NCBI RefSeq assembly: GCF_024496245.1
Contig: NZ_CP101740.1
Span: 3,134,001-3,198,000, forward strand
DNA from: Sphingomonas qomolangmaensis
Lineage (GTDB): Bacteria; Pseudomonadota; Alphaproteobacteria; Sphingomonadales; Sphingomonadaceae
Length of the DNA stretch: 64,000 nt
Direction: 5' to 3'
Shown here: piece by piece, positions 8,843 to 19,367 of the stretch
Layout of the letters: every line of letters starts with the position of its first letter
Position numbering within the stretch: the stretch's first letter is position 1
Notes under the pieces: generated by a model
Database searches by the model: none
Told to the model about the DNA's origin: nothing
The model's input: only the letters and a program-made list of their open reading frames with translations
Made by a program: the position numbers and the translations under genes

Positions 8843-8967
8843 GCCTGGCGATGTGCTTTGGTGTGTGAGGCAGGTCAAGCGGTAAGGGGGGGCTGCCTGC
8901 AAGGTGTTCCGCCCCACGGCGCGATGCTCTACGACGCCGCCAACCGAATCCCCCGAGGAGACCGAAG

Positions 8968-10461
8968 ATGGCAGCCACCGACTGGACCCCGATCGAATCC
9001 GCCCCGCGTGCGACGCTGACCGAGCTGTTCGCCGCCGACACCAACCGGCTCGAGGCGCTCACCGTCGACCTTGCCGGCATCCATTTCGATTTCGCCAAGA
9101 CCCACCTCACCCCCGAGCTGGTTGCCGCCTTCGCCACGCTCGCCGACCAGGCAGGGCTCGCCGCCAAGCGTGATGCGCTGTTCGGCGGCGAGATCGTCAA
9201 CGTCACCGAGGGCCGCGCGGTCGAGCATACTGCCGAGCGCGGCGAGGGATCGGCGGCGAGCGTCGATCGCGCGCGCCAGCAGCATGCGCGGATGCGCGCG
9301 CTGATCGACGCGATCGAGGGCGAGGCGTTCGGCCCGGTCCAGCACGTCCTGCATATCGGCATCGGCGGATCGGCGCTCGGTCCCGACCTGCTGGTCGATG
9401 CGCTCGGCAATGACGGGGTGCGCTACGACGTCGCGATCGTTTCGAACGTCGATGGCGTCGCGCTCGAAACCGCGCTCGACCAGTTCGATCCGCACGCGAC
9501 GATCATCGCGGTGGCGTCGAAGACCTTCACCACCACCGAAACCTTGCTCAACGCCGAAAGCGCGCTGGCGTGGATGGCCGAGGCGGGGGTCGACGATCCC
9601 TATGGCCGCGTGATCGCGCTCACCGCCGCGCCCGAAAAGGCGATGGAATGGGGCGTCGACGAAACGCGGATCCTGCCCTTCTCCGACAGCGTCGGCGGGC
9701 GCTATTCGCTGTGGTCGTCGATCGGTTTCCCCGCCGCGATGGCGCTCGGCTATGAAGCGTTCGAGGAGCTGCTCGAGGGTGCCGCCGAAATGGACCGCCA
9801 TTTCCGCTTTACCGATCCGGCCAAGAACGCGCCGGTGCTCGCTGCCTTTGCCGACCTCTATTACACCCAGGTGCGCGGCTGCGCGACGCGCGCGGTGTTC
9901 GCCTATGACGAGCGGCTGCGGCTGCTGCCCGATTACCTCCAGCAGCTCGAAATGGAATCGAACGGCAAGGCGGTGACCGCGCAAGGCGTGCCGCTCGATC
10001 GCCCGAGCGCGCCGATCACCTGGGGCGGGGTGGGCACCGACGCGCAGCACGCGGTGTTCCAGCTGCTGCACCAGGGCACGCATCTGGTGCCGGTCGAGTT
10101 CGTCGCGGTGACCGAGCCCGGCGACGGGCTGGCCGAGGCGCATCACCGCCAGTTGCTGCTCAATGCCTTCGCGCAAGGCGCGGCGCTGATGCAGGGACGC
10201 GCCAATGAGGATGCAGCGCGCGCCTATCCGGGCGATCGCCCCTCGGCGACCTTGCTGCTGGAAACGCTCGACCCGCGCACGCTGGGCGCGCTGATCGCCT
10301 TCTACGAGCACCGCACGTTCGTGAACGCAGCGCTGCTCGACATCAATCCGTTCGACCAGTTCGGGGTCGAGCTCGGCAAGGAAATGGCCAAGGCCGCCGA
10401 TGCCGGCGACATGGTGTTCGACGCTTCGACCGCCGCGCTGATCGAGCGCGCGCTGGGCTAA
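8968..10461 (+). CDS. pgi: Glucose-6-phosphate isomerase
   Basis: Interconverts glucose-6-P and fructose-6-P in the cytoplasm. Signatures: HIGIGGSALGPDL, SKTFTTTETLLNA, GGRYSLWSSIGF (PGI signature 1), and HQGTHLVPVEF. The C-terminal signature is shorter than in the E. coli enzyme, as in many alphaproteobacteria. Length 497 aa against 549 in E. coli. The ATG at 8968 is preceded by GAGGAGACC. It diverges from lepB and is followed by a perfect hairpin at 10476-10502. Confidence 0.95.
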   Translation: MAATDWTPIESAPRATLTELFAADTNRLEALTVDLAGIHFDFAKTHLTPELVAAFATLADQAGLAAKRDALFGGEIVNVTEGRAVEHTAERGEGSAASVDRARQQHARMRALIDAIEGEAFGPVQHVLHIGIGGSALGPDLLVDALGNDGVRYDVAIVSNVDGVALETALDQFDPHATIIAVASKTFTTTETLLNAESALAWMAEAGVDDPYGRVIALTAAPEKAMEWGVDETRILPFSDSVGGRYSLWSSIGFPAAMALGYEAFEELLEGAAEMDRHFRFTDPAKNAPVLAAFADLYYTQVRGCATRAVFAYDERLRLLPDYLQQLEMESNGKAVTAQGVPLDRPSAPITWGGVGTDAQHAVFQLLHQGTHLVPVEFVAVTEPGDGLAEAHHRQLLLNAFAQGAALMQGRANEDAARAYPGDRPSATLLLETLDPRTLGALIAFYEHRTFVNAALLDINPFDQFGVELGKEMAKAADAGDMVFDASTAALIERALG

Positions 10462-10475
10462 GCCCTTTTTGCTCG

Positions 10476-10502
10476 GTCACCCCGGCACAAGGCCGGGGTG
10501 AC
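10476..10502. terminator. Strong hairpin after pgi
   Basis: Perfect 11-bp stem GTCACCCCGGC / GCCGGGGTGAC with a 5-base loop, 14 bases after the pgi stop. There is no T-run after the stem (the T-run is before it), so it may be a palindromic repeat or an mRNA 3'-end stabiliser rather than a classical intrinsic terminator. Confidence 0.55.
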
Positions 10503-10579
10503 GGCTCGGCAGTGGTGGGCGCATTTGTACCCGCCACCGCCGCCCCCTATCTCGCGATCACATTACCCGGAGACGCATT

Positions 10580-11926
10580 TTGCCCGATTACGACTACGAC
10601 CTCTTCGTCATCGGCGCTGGCTCCGGCGGCACCCGCGCGTCGCGCGTCGCTGCTGCCTATGGCGCGCGCGTGGCGGTTGCAGAGGAATATCGGGTCGGTG
10701 GCACCTGCGTCATCCGCGGCTGCGTTCCCAAGAAATTGCTCGTCTACGGCGCGCACTTCGCCGAGGACCTGAAGGATGCGCGGCAGTTCGGCTGGGACGT
10801 GCCCGACAATTGCGCGTTCGACTGGTCGCGGCTGCGCGACAATGTCTTCGCCGAGGTCGATCGGATCAACGGTGCCTACACCGCGACGCTCGAAAATCAC
10901 GGCGTCGAGATCATCCACGAACGCGCGACGATCGCCGGCCCGCATGAGGTGAAGCTGGCGAACGGCCGGATCGTGACTGCAGAGCGCATCCTGCTGGCGG
11001 TCGGCGCGCGCCCGCATGTGCCAAGTTGCCCCGGGCATGAACATGGCATCACCTCGAACGAGGCCTTCCACCTCGACGCAGTGCCCAAGCGCGTCCTGAT
11101 CGCCGGCGCAGGCTATATCGCCAACGAGTTCGCGGGCATCTTCAACGAGCTGGGTGCCAAGGTGACGCTGATCAACCGCAGCGAGGTGATCCTGCGCGGC
11201 TATGACGAATCGATCCGCGACCGCTTGCTCCAGATTTCGCTGATGAAGGGCCTTGAGTTCCGCTTCAACGCCGAGTTCCGCGGGATCGAGAAGCAGGCCG
11301 ACGGATCGCTGCTGGTATCGATGACCAATCACGAGCCGATCGAGGTCGATTGCGTGATGTTCGCCACCGGCCGCGTGCCGAACACCGAGGAATTGGGGCT
11401 CGAGGAAGCCGGGGTCGAGCTGCATAACGGCGCGGTGGTGGTCGACGACGAGAACCGCTCGACCTGCGACAGCATCTTCGCGGTCGGCGACGTGACGAAC
11501 CGCGTCCAGCTCACCCCGGTCGCGATCCGCGAGGGGCAGGCGTTCGCCGACACCTTCTATGGCAACAAGCCGAGCAAGGTCGATTATGGCTGCATCCCGA
11601 GCGCGGTGTTCAGCCACCCGCCGATGGCTGCGGTCGGCATGACCGAGAGCGAGGCCAAGACCAAGCTCGGCTCGGTGAAGGTATATCTGTCGGACTTCCG
11701 CGCGATGAAGAACGTGCTGGCGGGCCGCAACGAGCGCGCGCTCTACAAGATGATCTGCGACGGCGACACCGGACGGATCGTCGGGCTGCACATGATCGGC
11801 CCCGATTCGCCCGAGATCCTGCAGGCAGCCGCGATCGCGGTGAAGGCGGGGCTGACGAAGGACGATTTCGACGCGACGGTGGCGCTGCACCCGACGATGG
11901 CCGAGGAATTGGTGCTGATGAAATAG
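10580..11926 (+). CDS. gor: Glutathione-disulfide reductase
   Basis: NADPH-dependent FAD enzyme that regenerates reduced glutathione. FAD-binding GAGSGGTRASRVAA, redox disulfide GGTCVIRGCVPKK (the plant/cyanobacterial-type spacer), NADPH-binding GAGYIANEFAGIFNELG, second FAD motif SIFAVGDVT, and the interface HPTMAEE with the catalytic His-Glu. 448 aa. It starts at TTG 10580, with GGAG about 8 bases upstream. A DUF559 module follows, on the opposite strand. Confidence 0.93.
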   Translation: MPDYDYDLFVIGAGSGGTRASRVAAAYGARVAVAEEYRVGGTCVIRGCVPKKLLVYGAHFAEDLKDARQFGWDVPDNCAFDWSRLRDNVFAEVDRINGAYTATLENHGVEIIHERATIAGPHEVKLANGRIVTAERILLAVGARPHVPSCPGHEHGITSNEAFHLDAVPKRVLIAGAGYIANEFAGIFNELGAKVTLINRSEVILRGYDESIRDRLLQISLMKGLEFRFNAEFRGIEKQADGSLLVSMTNHEPIEVDCVMFATGRVPNTEELGLEEAGVELHNGAVVVDDENRSTCDSIFAVGDVTNRVQLTPVAIREGQAFADTFYGNKPSKVDYGCIPSAVFSHPPMAAVGMTESEAKTKLGSVKVYLSDFRAMKNVLAGRNERALYKMICDGDTGRIVGLHMIGPDSPEILQAAAIAVKAGLTKDDFDATVALHPTMAEELVLMK

Positions 11927-11936
11927 GGGGTGGGCG

Positions 11937-12344
11937 TTATTCCTCCCCCGCAGGGGGAGGGGGACCGTCGCGAAGCGATGGTGGAGGGGGACTGCCACGA
12001 GCGGCGGCTTCGATGTGACGCATCACCGCATCCAAATTGCTCAGCACATCGCTCGCCGATATTCGAAGCGTCCTTACCCCCCGCGCATGCAGCCAAGCAT
12101 CACGCGCGGCGTCATTCTCGGGGCGGTTGCCTCGGCTATGCGCCTCACCATCCACCTCGATGCACAGCTTCACGGCATCGCAGTAAAAATCGAGGACATA
12201 AGGCCCGGCAGGATGCTGCCGACGGAAGCGCTGCCCCCCGGGCCGCCTGCGCAACTGCTGCCACAGCAGCACTTCGGGCAGCGACATTGTTCGCCGGAGC
12301 CGCTTCGCCAGCGTCTTGGTGTGCGGCGGGCCACTCAGATCCAT
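11937..12344 (-). CDS. DUF559 (VSR-like) endonuclease-domain protein
   Basis: Small protein of the DUF559 family, related to very-short-patch-repair endonucleases (PD-(D/E)xK fold). Seen: MSLPEVLLWQQLRRRPGGQRF, then YVLDFYCDAVKLCIEVDGEAH (the acidic/ExD core) and RTLRISASDVLSNLDAV. 135 aa. Both ends are set by an inverted repeat: GGAGGGGG of the upstream copy supplies the ribosome binding site, and the downstream copy encodes the last ~18 residues (proline-rich, ending AGEE) and runs up to the stop. Function unknown. Confidence 0.8.
   Translation of the reverse strand: MDLSGPPHTKTLAKRLRRTMSLPEVLLWQQLRRRPGGQRFRRQHPAGPYVLDFYCDAVKLCIEVDGEAHSRGNRPENDAARDAWLHARGVRTLRISASDVLSNLDAVMRHIEAAARGSPPPPSLRDGPPPPAGEE
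11940..11990 (+). repeat. Repeat B, copy at the 3' end of the DUF559 gene
   Basis: About 51 bases with two internal palindromes (CTCCCCCGCAGGGGGAG, and a CGTCGCGAAGCGATGG arm). It forms the 3' end of the DUF559 gene. The copy at 12351-12401 is in opposite orientation. Confidence 0.8.
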
Positions 12345-12350
12345 CGCTTA

Positions 12351-12401
12351 CCCCCTCCACCATCGCCTCGCGATGGTCCCCCTCCCCCGCTGGGGGAGGA
12401 A
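12351..12401 (-). repeat. Repeat B, copy at the 5' end of the DUF559 gene
   Basis: Inverted relative to 11940-11990 with a few differences. It ends 6 bases before the DUF559 start and contains GGAGGGGG in the position of a ribosome binding site. It also abuts the 3' end of the symporter gene. Confidence 0.8.
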
Positions 12402-12405
12402 TATT

Positions 12406-13668
12406 CTATCCCTCCAGCAACACGTCCGCCTCGCTGCGTTCCACCCCGTCCTGGCCGCGCGCGACGACGCTGGTCACCGCGACGTCCATCGTGACGTTGC
12501 CGAGCGTGCGCACGATGTCGGGCATCGTCTCGACCGCGACCAGCAGCGCCAGCGGCTCGATCGGCACCCCCATCGCCAGCGCGATCGGTGCTATCGAGGA
12601 GACGAAGCTGATCGTGCCCGGCAGGCTGACCGATCCCAGCGCGGTGATAGCCGCCGCCGCGACGCCGATCGCCACCTGCTGCGGCGCGAGCTCGATCCCG
12701 AACACATGCGCGACATAGACCGCGACCGCGATGTTCATCGCCGGGCCGGTGAAGCGGAAGATCGCCACGGCCAGCGGCAGTACGACGCCGGCGGTCGCAA
12801 CGGGCAGCCCCAACGCCTCGGTCCCGCGCAGCATCGCGGGCAGCGAGGCGAGCGAAGACTGGGTCGAGATCGCCACCGCCTGCGCGGGCGCGACCGCGCG
12901 CACGAAGCGCTTGAGCGGCACGCGCCCGAGCAGCATCGCGGTGGGATAGGCGAGCATCCAGATCAGCACCCCGGTGCCCGCGACGATCGCGACATAATGC
13001 ACCAGCGCGCCGAACGCGGCGGTCCCGGCGGTCGCGCCGACGACGAAGGCGAGTGCGAACACGCCGATCGGCGCGAGCAGCAACACCCAGCCGATCATCA
13101 CCAGCATCGTGTCGGCCACCGCCTGGAAGAAGCGCGTCAGAGTCTCGCGCGGTTCGGCGGGCAAGGTGGTCAGCGCGAAGGCGAAGGTGAGCGTGAAGAT
13201 GATCAGCGGCAGGAACTGGTCCTCTGCCGCCGCCGAGATCGGGTTGGTCGGTACCATCGCGACCAGAAAGTCGCTGAACGGCGGCACGTCGCCGACCGGC
13301 GCCGCGCCCGAGAAACTCGCGCGGAGCGCCGCGCCTGCGTCGGCGGGCAGCGGGAACAGGTCGAGCAGCCCGAGCGCGAACAATGCGCCGAGCGTCGCCG
13401 AAATCCACAGCCACGACATGAAGATCACGATCGCGCGCGCCGCCAGCCGCGACGCCTTTGCCGCCTTCGCGGTCGCCGCGACGCCGGTCACCAGCAGCGC
13501 CACCACCAGCGGGACGATCGTCATCCTGAGCGCATTGAGCCAGATCGTGCCGATCGGCTGCGCCACCGCGCTGCCGGTTTCGGCCCAGCCCGGCTGCCAT
13601 TGCGACAGCGCGACGCCCATCGCCAGGCCCGCCGCCAGCGCCATCAGAATTCGCATTGCTTGCGACAT
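12406..13668 (-). CDS. Dicarboxylate/amino acid:cation symporter (DAACS family)
   Basis: Inner-membrane secondary transporter of the GltP/DctA fold with about eight hydrophobic segments. The re-entrant serine-rich hairpin is [13 protein letters not shown], and the substrate/cation motif region is [17 protein letters not shown] followed by [12 protein letters not shown]. Typical substrates are C4-dicarboxylates, glutamate or aspartate coupled to H+ or Na+; the exact substrate cannot be read. 420 aa. It diverges from glmM. Confidence 0.85.
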   Translation of the reverse strand: MSQAMRILMALAAGLAMGVALSQWQPGWAETGSAVAQPIGTIWLNALRMTIVPLVVALLVTGVAATAKAAKASRLAARAIVIFMSWLWISATLGALFALGLLDLFPLPADAGAALRASFSGAAPVGDVPPFSDFLVAMVPTNPISAAAEDQFLPLIIFTLTFAFALTTLPAEPRETLTRFFQAVADTMLVMIGWVLLLAPIGVFALAFVVGATAGTAAFGALVHYVAIVAGTGVLIWMLAYPTAMLLGRVPLKRFVRAVAPAQAVAISTQSSLASLPAMLRGTEALGLPVATAGVVLPLAVAIFRFTGPAMNIAVAVYVAHVFGIELAPQQVAIGVAAAAITALGSVSLPGTISFVSSIAPIALAMGVPIEPLALLVAVETMPDIVRTLGNVTMDVAVTSVVARGQDGVERSEADVLLEG

Positions 13669-13739
13669 GCTCGCCCTTCGTTGTTTGGCACGCTATCAGG
13701 CGGGCTGCCCGATCGGGCAAGGTGGAGCAGGGCACGGCG

Positions 13740-15077
13740 ATGGCAAGAAAATATTTCGGCACCGACGGGATCCGCGGCGCAACCAACCTGGCACCGATGA
13801 CGGCGCAGATGGCGATGAAGGTCGGCATGGCGGCAGGCGCGCACTTCCAGCGGGGCGACCATCGCCACCGCGTGGTGATCGGCAAGGATACGCGGCTGTC
13901 GGGCTATATGCTCGAAAACGCGATGGTTGCGGGGTTCACCTCGGTCGGGATGGACGTGGTGCTGGTCGGCCCGATGCCGACGCCCGCGGTGGCGATGCTC
14001 ACCCAGTCGATGCGCGCCGACATGGGGGTGATGATCTCGGCGAGCCACAATCCCTATGCCGACAACGGCATCAAATTGTTCGGCCCCGACGGCTTCAAAT
14101 TGTCCGACGCCGACGAGGAAGCGATCGAGGCGCTGATCGACCGCGAGGTGCCGCTGGCGGCGTCGAGCGATATCGGGCGCGCGCGGCGCTACGACGACGC
14201 ACGCGGGCGCTACATCCACTTCGCCAAGGCGACCTTCCCCGATGATCTTCGGCTCGACGGGCTCAAGGTGGTGGTCGATTGCGCAAATGGTGCGGCCTAC
14301 CAGGTCGCGCCCTCGGCCTTGTGGGAGTTGGGAGCCGAGGTCGTCGCGATCGGGGTGGATCCCAATGGCAAGAACATCAACGATGGCGTCGGCTCGACCG
14401 CGCCCGATACCTTGCGCGAGACCGTCGTGGCATCGGGCGCGCATATCGGTATCGCGCTCGATGGCGATGCCGACCGGCTGATCGTCGTCGACGAACATGG
14501 CCGGATCGTCGATGGCGACCAATTGATGGCGACGATCGCCACGGGTTGGGCGCGGCGCGGGCGGCTCAATGGCGGCGGGCTGGTCGCAACGGTGATGTCG
14601 AATCTCGGGCTCGAACGCCATCTGGGCGAGCAGGGGCTTGGTCTGATCCGCACCAAGGTGGGCGACCGGCACGTGCTCGAGGCGATGCGCGCGCGCGGCT
14701 ACAATGTCGGCGGCGAGCAATCGGGGCACATCATCCTCACCGACTACGCCACCACCGGCGACGGGCTGGTCGCCTCGCTCCAGGTGCTCGCCGAACTGGT
14801 GCGCGCGGGCGCGCCGGCGAGCGAGGTGCTCCACCGCTTCGAGCCGGTGCCGCAGATATTGAAGAATGTCCGTTTCGCCGGCGGCAAGCCACTCGAGGCC
14901 GCGAGCGTGATCGATTGCATCGCGGGTGCCGAGGCCGAACTCGCGGCGAACGGCCGGCTGGTGATCCGCCCCTCGGGCACCGAACCTGTGATCCGGGTGA
15001 TGGCCGAGGGCGACGACGCTGCGCAGGTCGAGGCGGTGGTGAATCGCATCTGCGACGCGGTGCGCGCAGCGGCGTAA
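13740..15077 (+). CDS. glmM: Phosphoglucosamine mutase
   Basis: Converts glucosamine-6-P to glucosamine-1-P for UDP-GlcNAc, feeding peptidoglycan and lipid A. N-terminal [10 protein letters not shown], active-site phosphoserine loop [17 protein letters not shown], metal loop DGDADR, and C-terminal phosphate-binding [12 protein letters not shown]. 445 aa. The start ATG 13740 has GGTGGAGCAGGG upstream. A perfect hairpin ends the gene. Confidence 0.96.
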   Translation: MARKYFGTDGIRGATNLAPMTAQMAMKVGMAAGAHFQRGDHRHRVVIGKDTRLSGYMLENAMVAGFTSVGMDVVLVGPMPTPAVAMLTQSMRADMGVMISASHNPYADNGIKLFGPDGFKLSDADEEAIEALIDREVPLAASSDIGRARRYDDARGRYIHFAKATFPDDLRLDGLKVVVDCANGAAYQVAPSALWELGAEVVAIGVDPNGKNINDGVGSTAPDTLRETVVASGAHIGIALDGDADRLIVVDEHGRIVDGDQLMATIATGWARRGRLNGGGLVATVMSNLGLERHLGEQGLGLIRTKVGDRHVLEAMRARGYNVGGEQSGHIILTDYATTGDGLVASLQVLAELVRAGAPASEVLHRFEPVPQILKNVRFAGGKPLEAASVIDCIAGAEAELAANGRLVIRPSGTEPVIRVMAEGDDAAQVEAVVNRICDAVRAAA

Positions 15078-15092
15078 GGGAAAAGTGAAAGC

Positions 15093-15126
15093 GGCGCTGC
15101 CGGGTCGCCCTGGACCCGGCAGCGCC
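15093..15126. terminator. Bidirectional terminator hairpin between glmM and the fasciclin gene
   Basis: Perfect 14-bp stem GGCGCTGCCGGGTC / GACCCGGCAGCGCC with a 6-base loop, lying between two convergent stop codons. No T-run follows on the plus strand. Confidence 0.65.
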
Positions 15127-15134
15127 CGATGGTG

Positions 15135-15560
15135 TCAGCCCTTTGGCAGCAACACCGAATCGATGACGTGGATCACGCCATTCGTGCAATCGATGTCTGC
15201 GGTCGCGACCGTCGCATCATTTACCTTCACGCCGTTGGTGCCGTCGACGTTCAGCGTTTCGCCCTGCACGCTGGCGGGGGTTGCGGTCGCGCCGGCGAGA
15301 TCGCCCGACATCACCTTGCCGCTGACGACGTGGTAGGTGAGGATTCCGGCCAGCTTGTCCTTATTCTCGGGCTTTAGCAGTTCTTCGACCGTACCCTCGG
15401 GCAATGCTGCGAACGCGGCATCGGTGGGGGCGAACACGGTGAAGGGGCCGTCGCTCTTCAGCGTTTCGACCAAGCCAGCGGCCTGCACGGCTGCAACCAG
15501 CGTGGTGAAGGACCCGGCAGCTACCGCCGTATCGACGATGTCATGCGTTTGATCGCTCAT
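15135..15560 (-). CDS. Fasciclin (FAS1) domain protein
   Basis: A single FAS1 domain fills the 141 aa: [37 protein letters not shown] (H1 motif), [11 protein letters not shown] (YH motif) and [13 protein letters not shown] (H2 motif). FAS1 domains mediate adhesion or matrix contacts and are usually secreted. This one has no signal peptide, so its location is unclear. The ATG at 15560 has AAGGA upstream. It stands alone, with a 280-base 5' region up to 15841 in which I see no recognisable gene. Confidence 0.9.
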   Translation of the reverse strand: MSDQTHDIVDTAVAAGSFTTLVAAVQAAGLVETLKSDGPFTVFAPTDAAFAALPEGTVEELLKPENKDKLAGILTYHVVSGKVMSGDLAGATATPASVQGETLNVDGTNGVKVNDATVATADIDCTNGVIHVIDSVLLPKG

Positions 15561-15841
15561 GGGAGAAAACTTTCCTTGGAGGATGGCGCGACAACCTGAT
15601 CGGTCGCCGCCCGAGCACCCCTATCCCCAAGACGCCATGAAGCGGCATACCGGATAAAGCATCAGTCAACGAACTGTAATGTTTGAAACGCCAGCGGGGG
15701 GCGGTCCTCGGATCGACTGCTCTATTTGGGAATGTGTGACCAAAGTAGGTACTATATTTGGCGATAGCGTTACCGAGCCGCGATCATAGCTCTGCAAAAG
15801 CGTTGCTGGTGTCCGTCGCAGTCAAGCGATATGGCGTAGCG

Positions 15842-16042
15842 ATGCTCGAAATGCGCCCCGATTGCGAACGTTGCGGCACCGATTTGCCGCCCGCCGATCC
15901 AGGCGCGTTCATCTGTTCGTTCGAGTGCACTTTTTGCGCCGCCTGTGCCGATGCGCTCGATGAACGCTGTCCCAATTGCGGTGGCGAACTGCTCGATCGC
16001 CCCACGCGCACCGGCAAGCGATCGGCGGGCAAGCCAGCATGA
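15842..16042 (+). CDS. DUF1272 zinc-ribbon-like small protein
   Basis: 66 aa with eight cysteines in CxxC-type pairs (CERC, CSFEC-TFCAAC, CPNC), matching the DUF1272 family and probably binding zinc. The start MLEMRPDCERCG is typical of that family, so the ATG at 15842 is preferred over an upstream frame start at 15758. Its stop overlaps the thiD start as ATGA. Function unknown. Confidence 0.85.
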   Translation: MLEMRPDCERCGTDLPPADPGAFICSFECTFCAACADALDERCPNCGGELLDRPTRTGKRSAGKPA

Positions 16043-17232
16043 ACCCGCCGCGCATCCTCATCGTGGCAGGCTCGGATTCGGGGGGTGGTGCCGGTATTCA
16101 GGCCGACATCAAGACCGCGACGATGCTCGGCTGCCATGCGATGACCGCGATCACCGCGATTACCGCGCAGAACACGCTGGGTGTCGATGCGGTCCATCCG
16201 ATCCCTACCGACATGGTGATGGCGCAGGTCGATTGCGTGATCCGCGACATCGGCGTCGATGCGGTCAAGATCGGCATGATCGGATCGGCGCGTACCGCCG
16301 CGGCGCTGGCCGAGCGGCTGGCCGAAATGCCCGGGCTGCCGATCGTGTTCGATCCGGTGATGATCGCCACGTCGGGTGCGACGCTGGCCGACGACGCCAC
16401 CATCGCCGCCTTTGCGCGGCTGATGCGCGTCGCCACCGTCACCACTCCCAATTTGCCAGAGCTCAAGGCGCTGTCGGGCATGTCGATCCTCGACAAGGCG
16501 GCGCAGCGCAGCGCCGCACGCTCACTGGTGCAACGCCGCGGCAGCGCGCTGCTGGTCAAGGGCGGCCATGCCAAGGGGCGGCAAGTCACCGACCGGCTGT
16601 TCCAGCAATCCGAAGGCACTGCGCCCGAAATCGAATGGACCGGTTCAAGGCTCGACGGCGAGGCGACACACGGCACCGGCTGCACGCTGTCGACCGCGAT
16701 CGCGTGCGAGCTCGCCAAGGACTGGACCTTGCCCGAGGCGATCGGCCGCGCGCGGCGTTTCGTGCGGATCGCGATGCAGGACGCCGCCGATCTGGGGCAG
16801 GGGCATGGACCGATGGCGCAACAGGCAGTGCGGCTCGACCTCAACCAGTCGCGTTGGTCGCCGATGCTCAACCACGTCACGGTGCCCGCCAACGGCCTTG
16901 GCGAGAGCGAGCATTTCTATCGGCTGCTAGGGCTTCGCCAGATCGTCCGTTCGGAGGATCGCTATGCCCGGTTCGAAACCGAAGGCGGCGCGACGTTGAG
17001 CATCGAGGTCGAGCAGCGGCTCGCCGCGCCGGTCATCTATCTCGAATGCGGCGACCTCGACGTGACGGTGCCCTATCTGAAAGCGCAGGGGCTTAGCTTT
17101 ACGCAGGAGCCGACCGACGAGAAATGGGGCTGGCGCGAGGCGCGGCTGGTCGATCCGGCGGGCAACACCGTGTGCCTGTACCAGGCGGGCGAAATGCGGC
17201 GCTTTCCCCCCTGGCGGATCGCCGATGCCTGA
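16039..17232 (+). CDS. thiD: ThiD (HMP/HMP-P kinase) fused to a VOC/glyoxalase-like domain
   Basis: Residues 1-265 are a hydroxymethylpyrimidine/phosphomethylpyrimidine kinase of thiamine synthesis: [39 protein letters not shown] and the ribokinase-family anion hole with catalytic Asp in [11 protein letters not shown]. Residues from about 275 on form a vicinal-oxygen-chelate domain: [39 protein letters not shown] and [18 protein letters not shown]. 397 aa, versus about 265 for plain ThiD. There is no stop or frameshift between the two halves. The start ATG 16039 overlaps the DUF1272 stop, and the end overlaps rnhB. The role of the extra domain is unknown. Confidence 0.9.
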   Translation: MNPPRILIVAGSDSGGGAGIQADIKTATMLGCHAMTAITAITAQNTLGVDAVHPIPTDMVMAQVDCVIRDIGVDAVKIGMIGSARTAAALAERLAEMPGLPIVFDPVMIATSGATLADDATIAAFARLMRVATVTTPNLPELKALSGMSILDKAAQRSAARSLVQRRGSALLVKGGHAKGRQVTDRLFQQSEGTAPEIEWTGSRLDGEATHGTGCTLSTAIACELAKDWTLPEAIGRARRFVRIAMQDAADLGQGHGPMAQQAVRLDLNQSRWSPMLNHVTVPANGLGESEHFYRLLGLRQIVRSEDRYARFETEGGATLSIEVEQRLAAPVIYLECGDLDVTVPYLKAQGLSFTQEPTDEKWGWREARLVDPAGNTVCLYQAGEMRRFPPWRIADA

Positions 17233-17836
17233 TTATTCAAACGAAGCACAGCATGTCGGCCCGGTGGTGGGGGTCGACGAGGCGGGGCGCGGGCCGCTTG
17301 CAGGGCCGGTGGTGGCTGCCGCCGTCGTGCTCGACGCAGATTGCATCCCCGAGGGTCTGAACGATTCGAAGGTGCTTACCGCCGCGCGCCGCGCCGAGCT
17401 GTGCGCGCGGCTCCTAGATTGCGCGCGCGTAGGCGTCGGCATTGCCAGCGTCGAGGAGATCGACAGTCTCAACATCCTGTGGGCGACGATGCTGGCGATG
17501 ACCCGCGCGGTCGAGGCGCTCGACCTCGTGCCCGGCATGGTGCTGGTTGATGGCAATCGCTGCCCGAAATGGCAGTTTTCGAGCCGTGCGATCATCGGCG
17601 GCGATGCCTTGTGCCTGTCGATCTCCGCCGCCTCGATCGTCGCCAAGCATCGCCGCGACTGCATGATGCGCGACTATGACGCGGTCTATCCCGGCTATGG
17701 CTGGGCATCGAACAAGGGCTATGGCGCCAAGACGCATCAGGAGGCGCTGGCGCGGCTAGGGCCGACGCCGTTGCACCGCCGCAGCTTCGCGCCGGTGCGG
17801 CAGGCCGAACTCGCGTTGGGCGTGGCGCAGGGGTGA
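17225..17836 (+). CDS. rnhB: Ribonuclease HII
   Basis: Removes RNA from RNA-DNA hybrids and misincorporated ribonucleotides. Motifs: [21 protein letters not shown] with the first acidic pair, LNDSKVL, VLVDGN, and [12 protein letters not shown]. 203 aa, the usual size. The start overlaps the thiD-VOC end by 8 bases, suggesting an operon DUF1272-thiD-rnhB. Confidence 0.95.
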   Translation: MPDYSNEAQHVGPVVGVDEAGRGPLAGPVVAAAVVLDADCIPEGLNDSKVLTAARRAELCARLLDCARVGVGIASVEEIDSLNILWATMLAMTRAVEALDLVPGMVLVDGNRCPKWQFSSRAIIGGDALCLSISAASIVAKHRRDCMMRDYDAVYPGYGWASNKGYGAKTHQEALARLGPTPLHRRSFAPVRQAELALGVAQG

Positions 17837-19201
<1,365 letters not shown>

Positions 19202-19210
19202 ATCCCGATC

Positions 19211-19333
19211 ACCGTTCGTCCTGAGTAGGGACTGAGCGAAGGCGAAGGCCGGTATCGAAGGACAGTGCCCCGAGTGGTCCTGTCCTTCGATACGCCGCTT
19301 CGACAAGCTCAGCGGCTACTCAGGACGAACGGT
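19211..19333. repeat. Nested palindromic repeat (cruciform) between ccrM and folP
   Basis: The outer arms, ACCGTTCGTCCTGAGTAG (19211-19228) and its exact complement at 19316-19333, enclose inner arms TATCGAAGGACAG (19253-19265) and CTGTCCTTCGATA (19280-19292). It is related to repeat A (shared GTTCGTCCTGAG and CTTCGACAAGCTCAG words). It fills the intergenic space. Confidence 0.85.
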
Positions 19334-19367
19334 TATGCTCGATCACATCGTGCGGTAAGGACCATTC

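Noticed and set aside
8929..10311. 460-codon minus-strand frame opposite pgi
   Set aside because: Shadow of pgi, no recognisable domain.
12335..13885. 516-codon minus-strand frame overlapping the symporter
   Set aside because: Arginine/alanine/glycine-rich without any motif, in a different frame from the clear DAACS symporter. A high-GC shadow.
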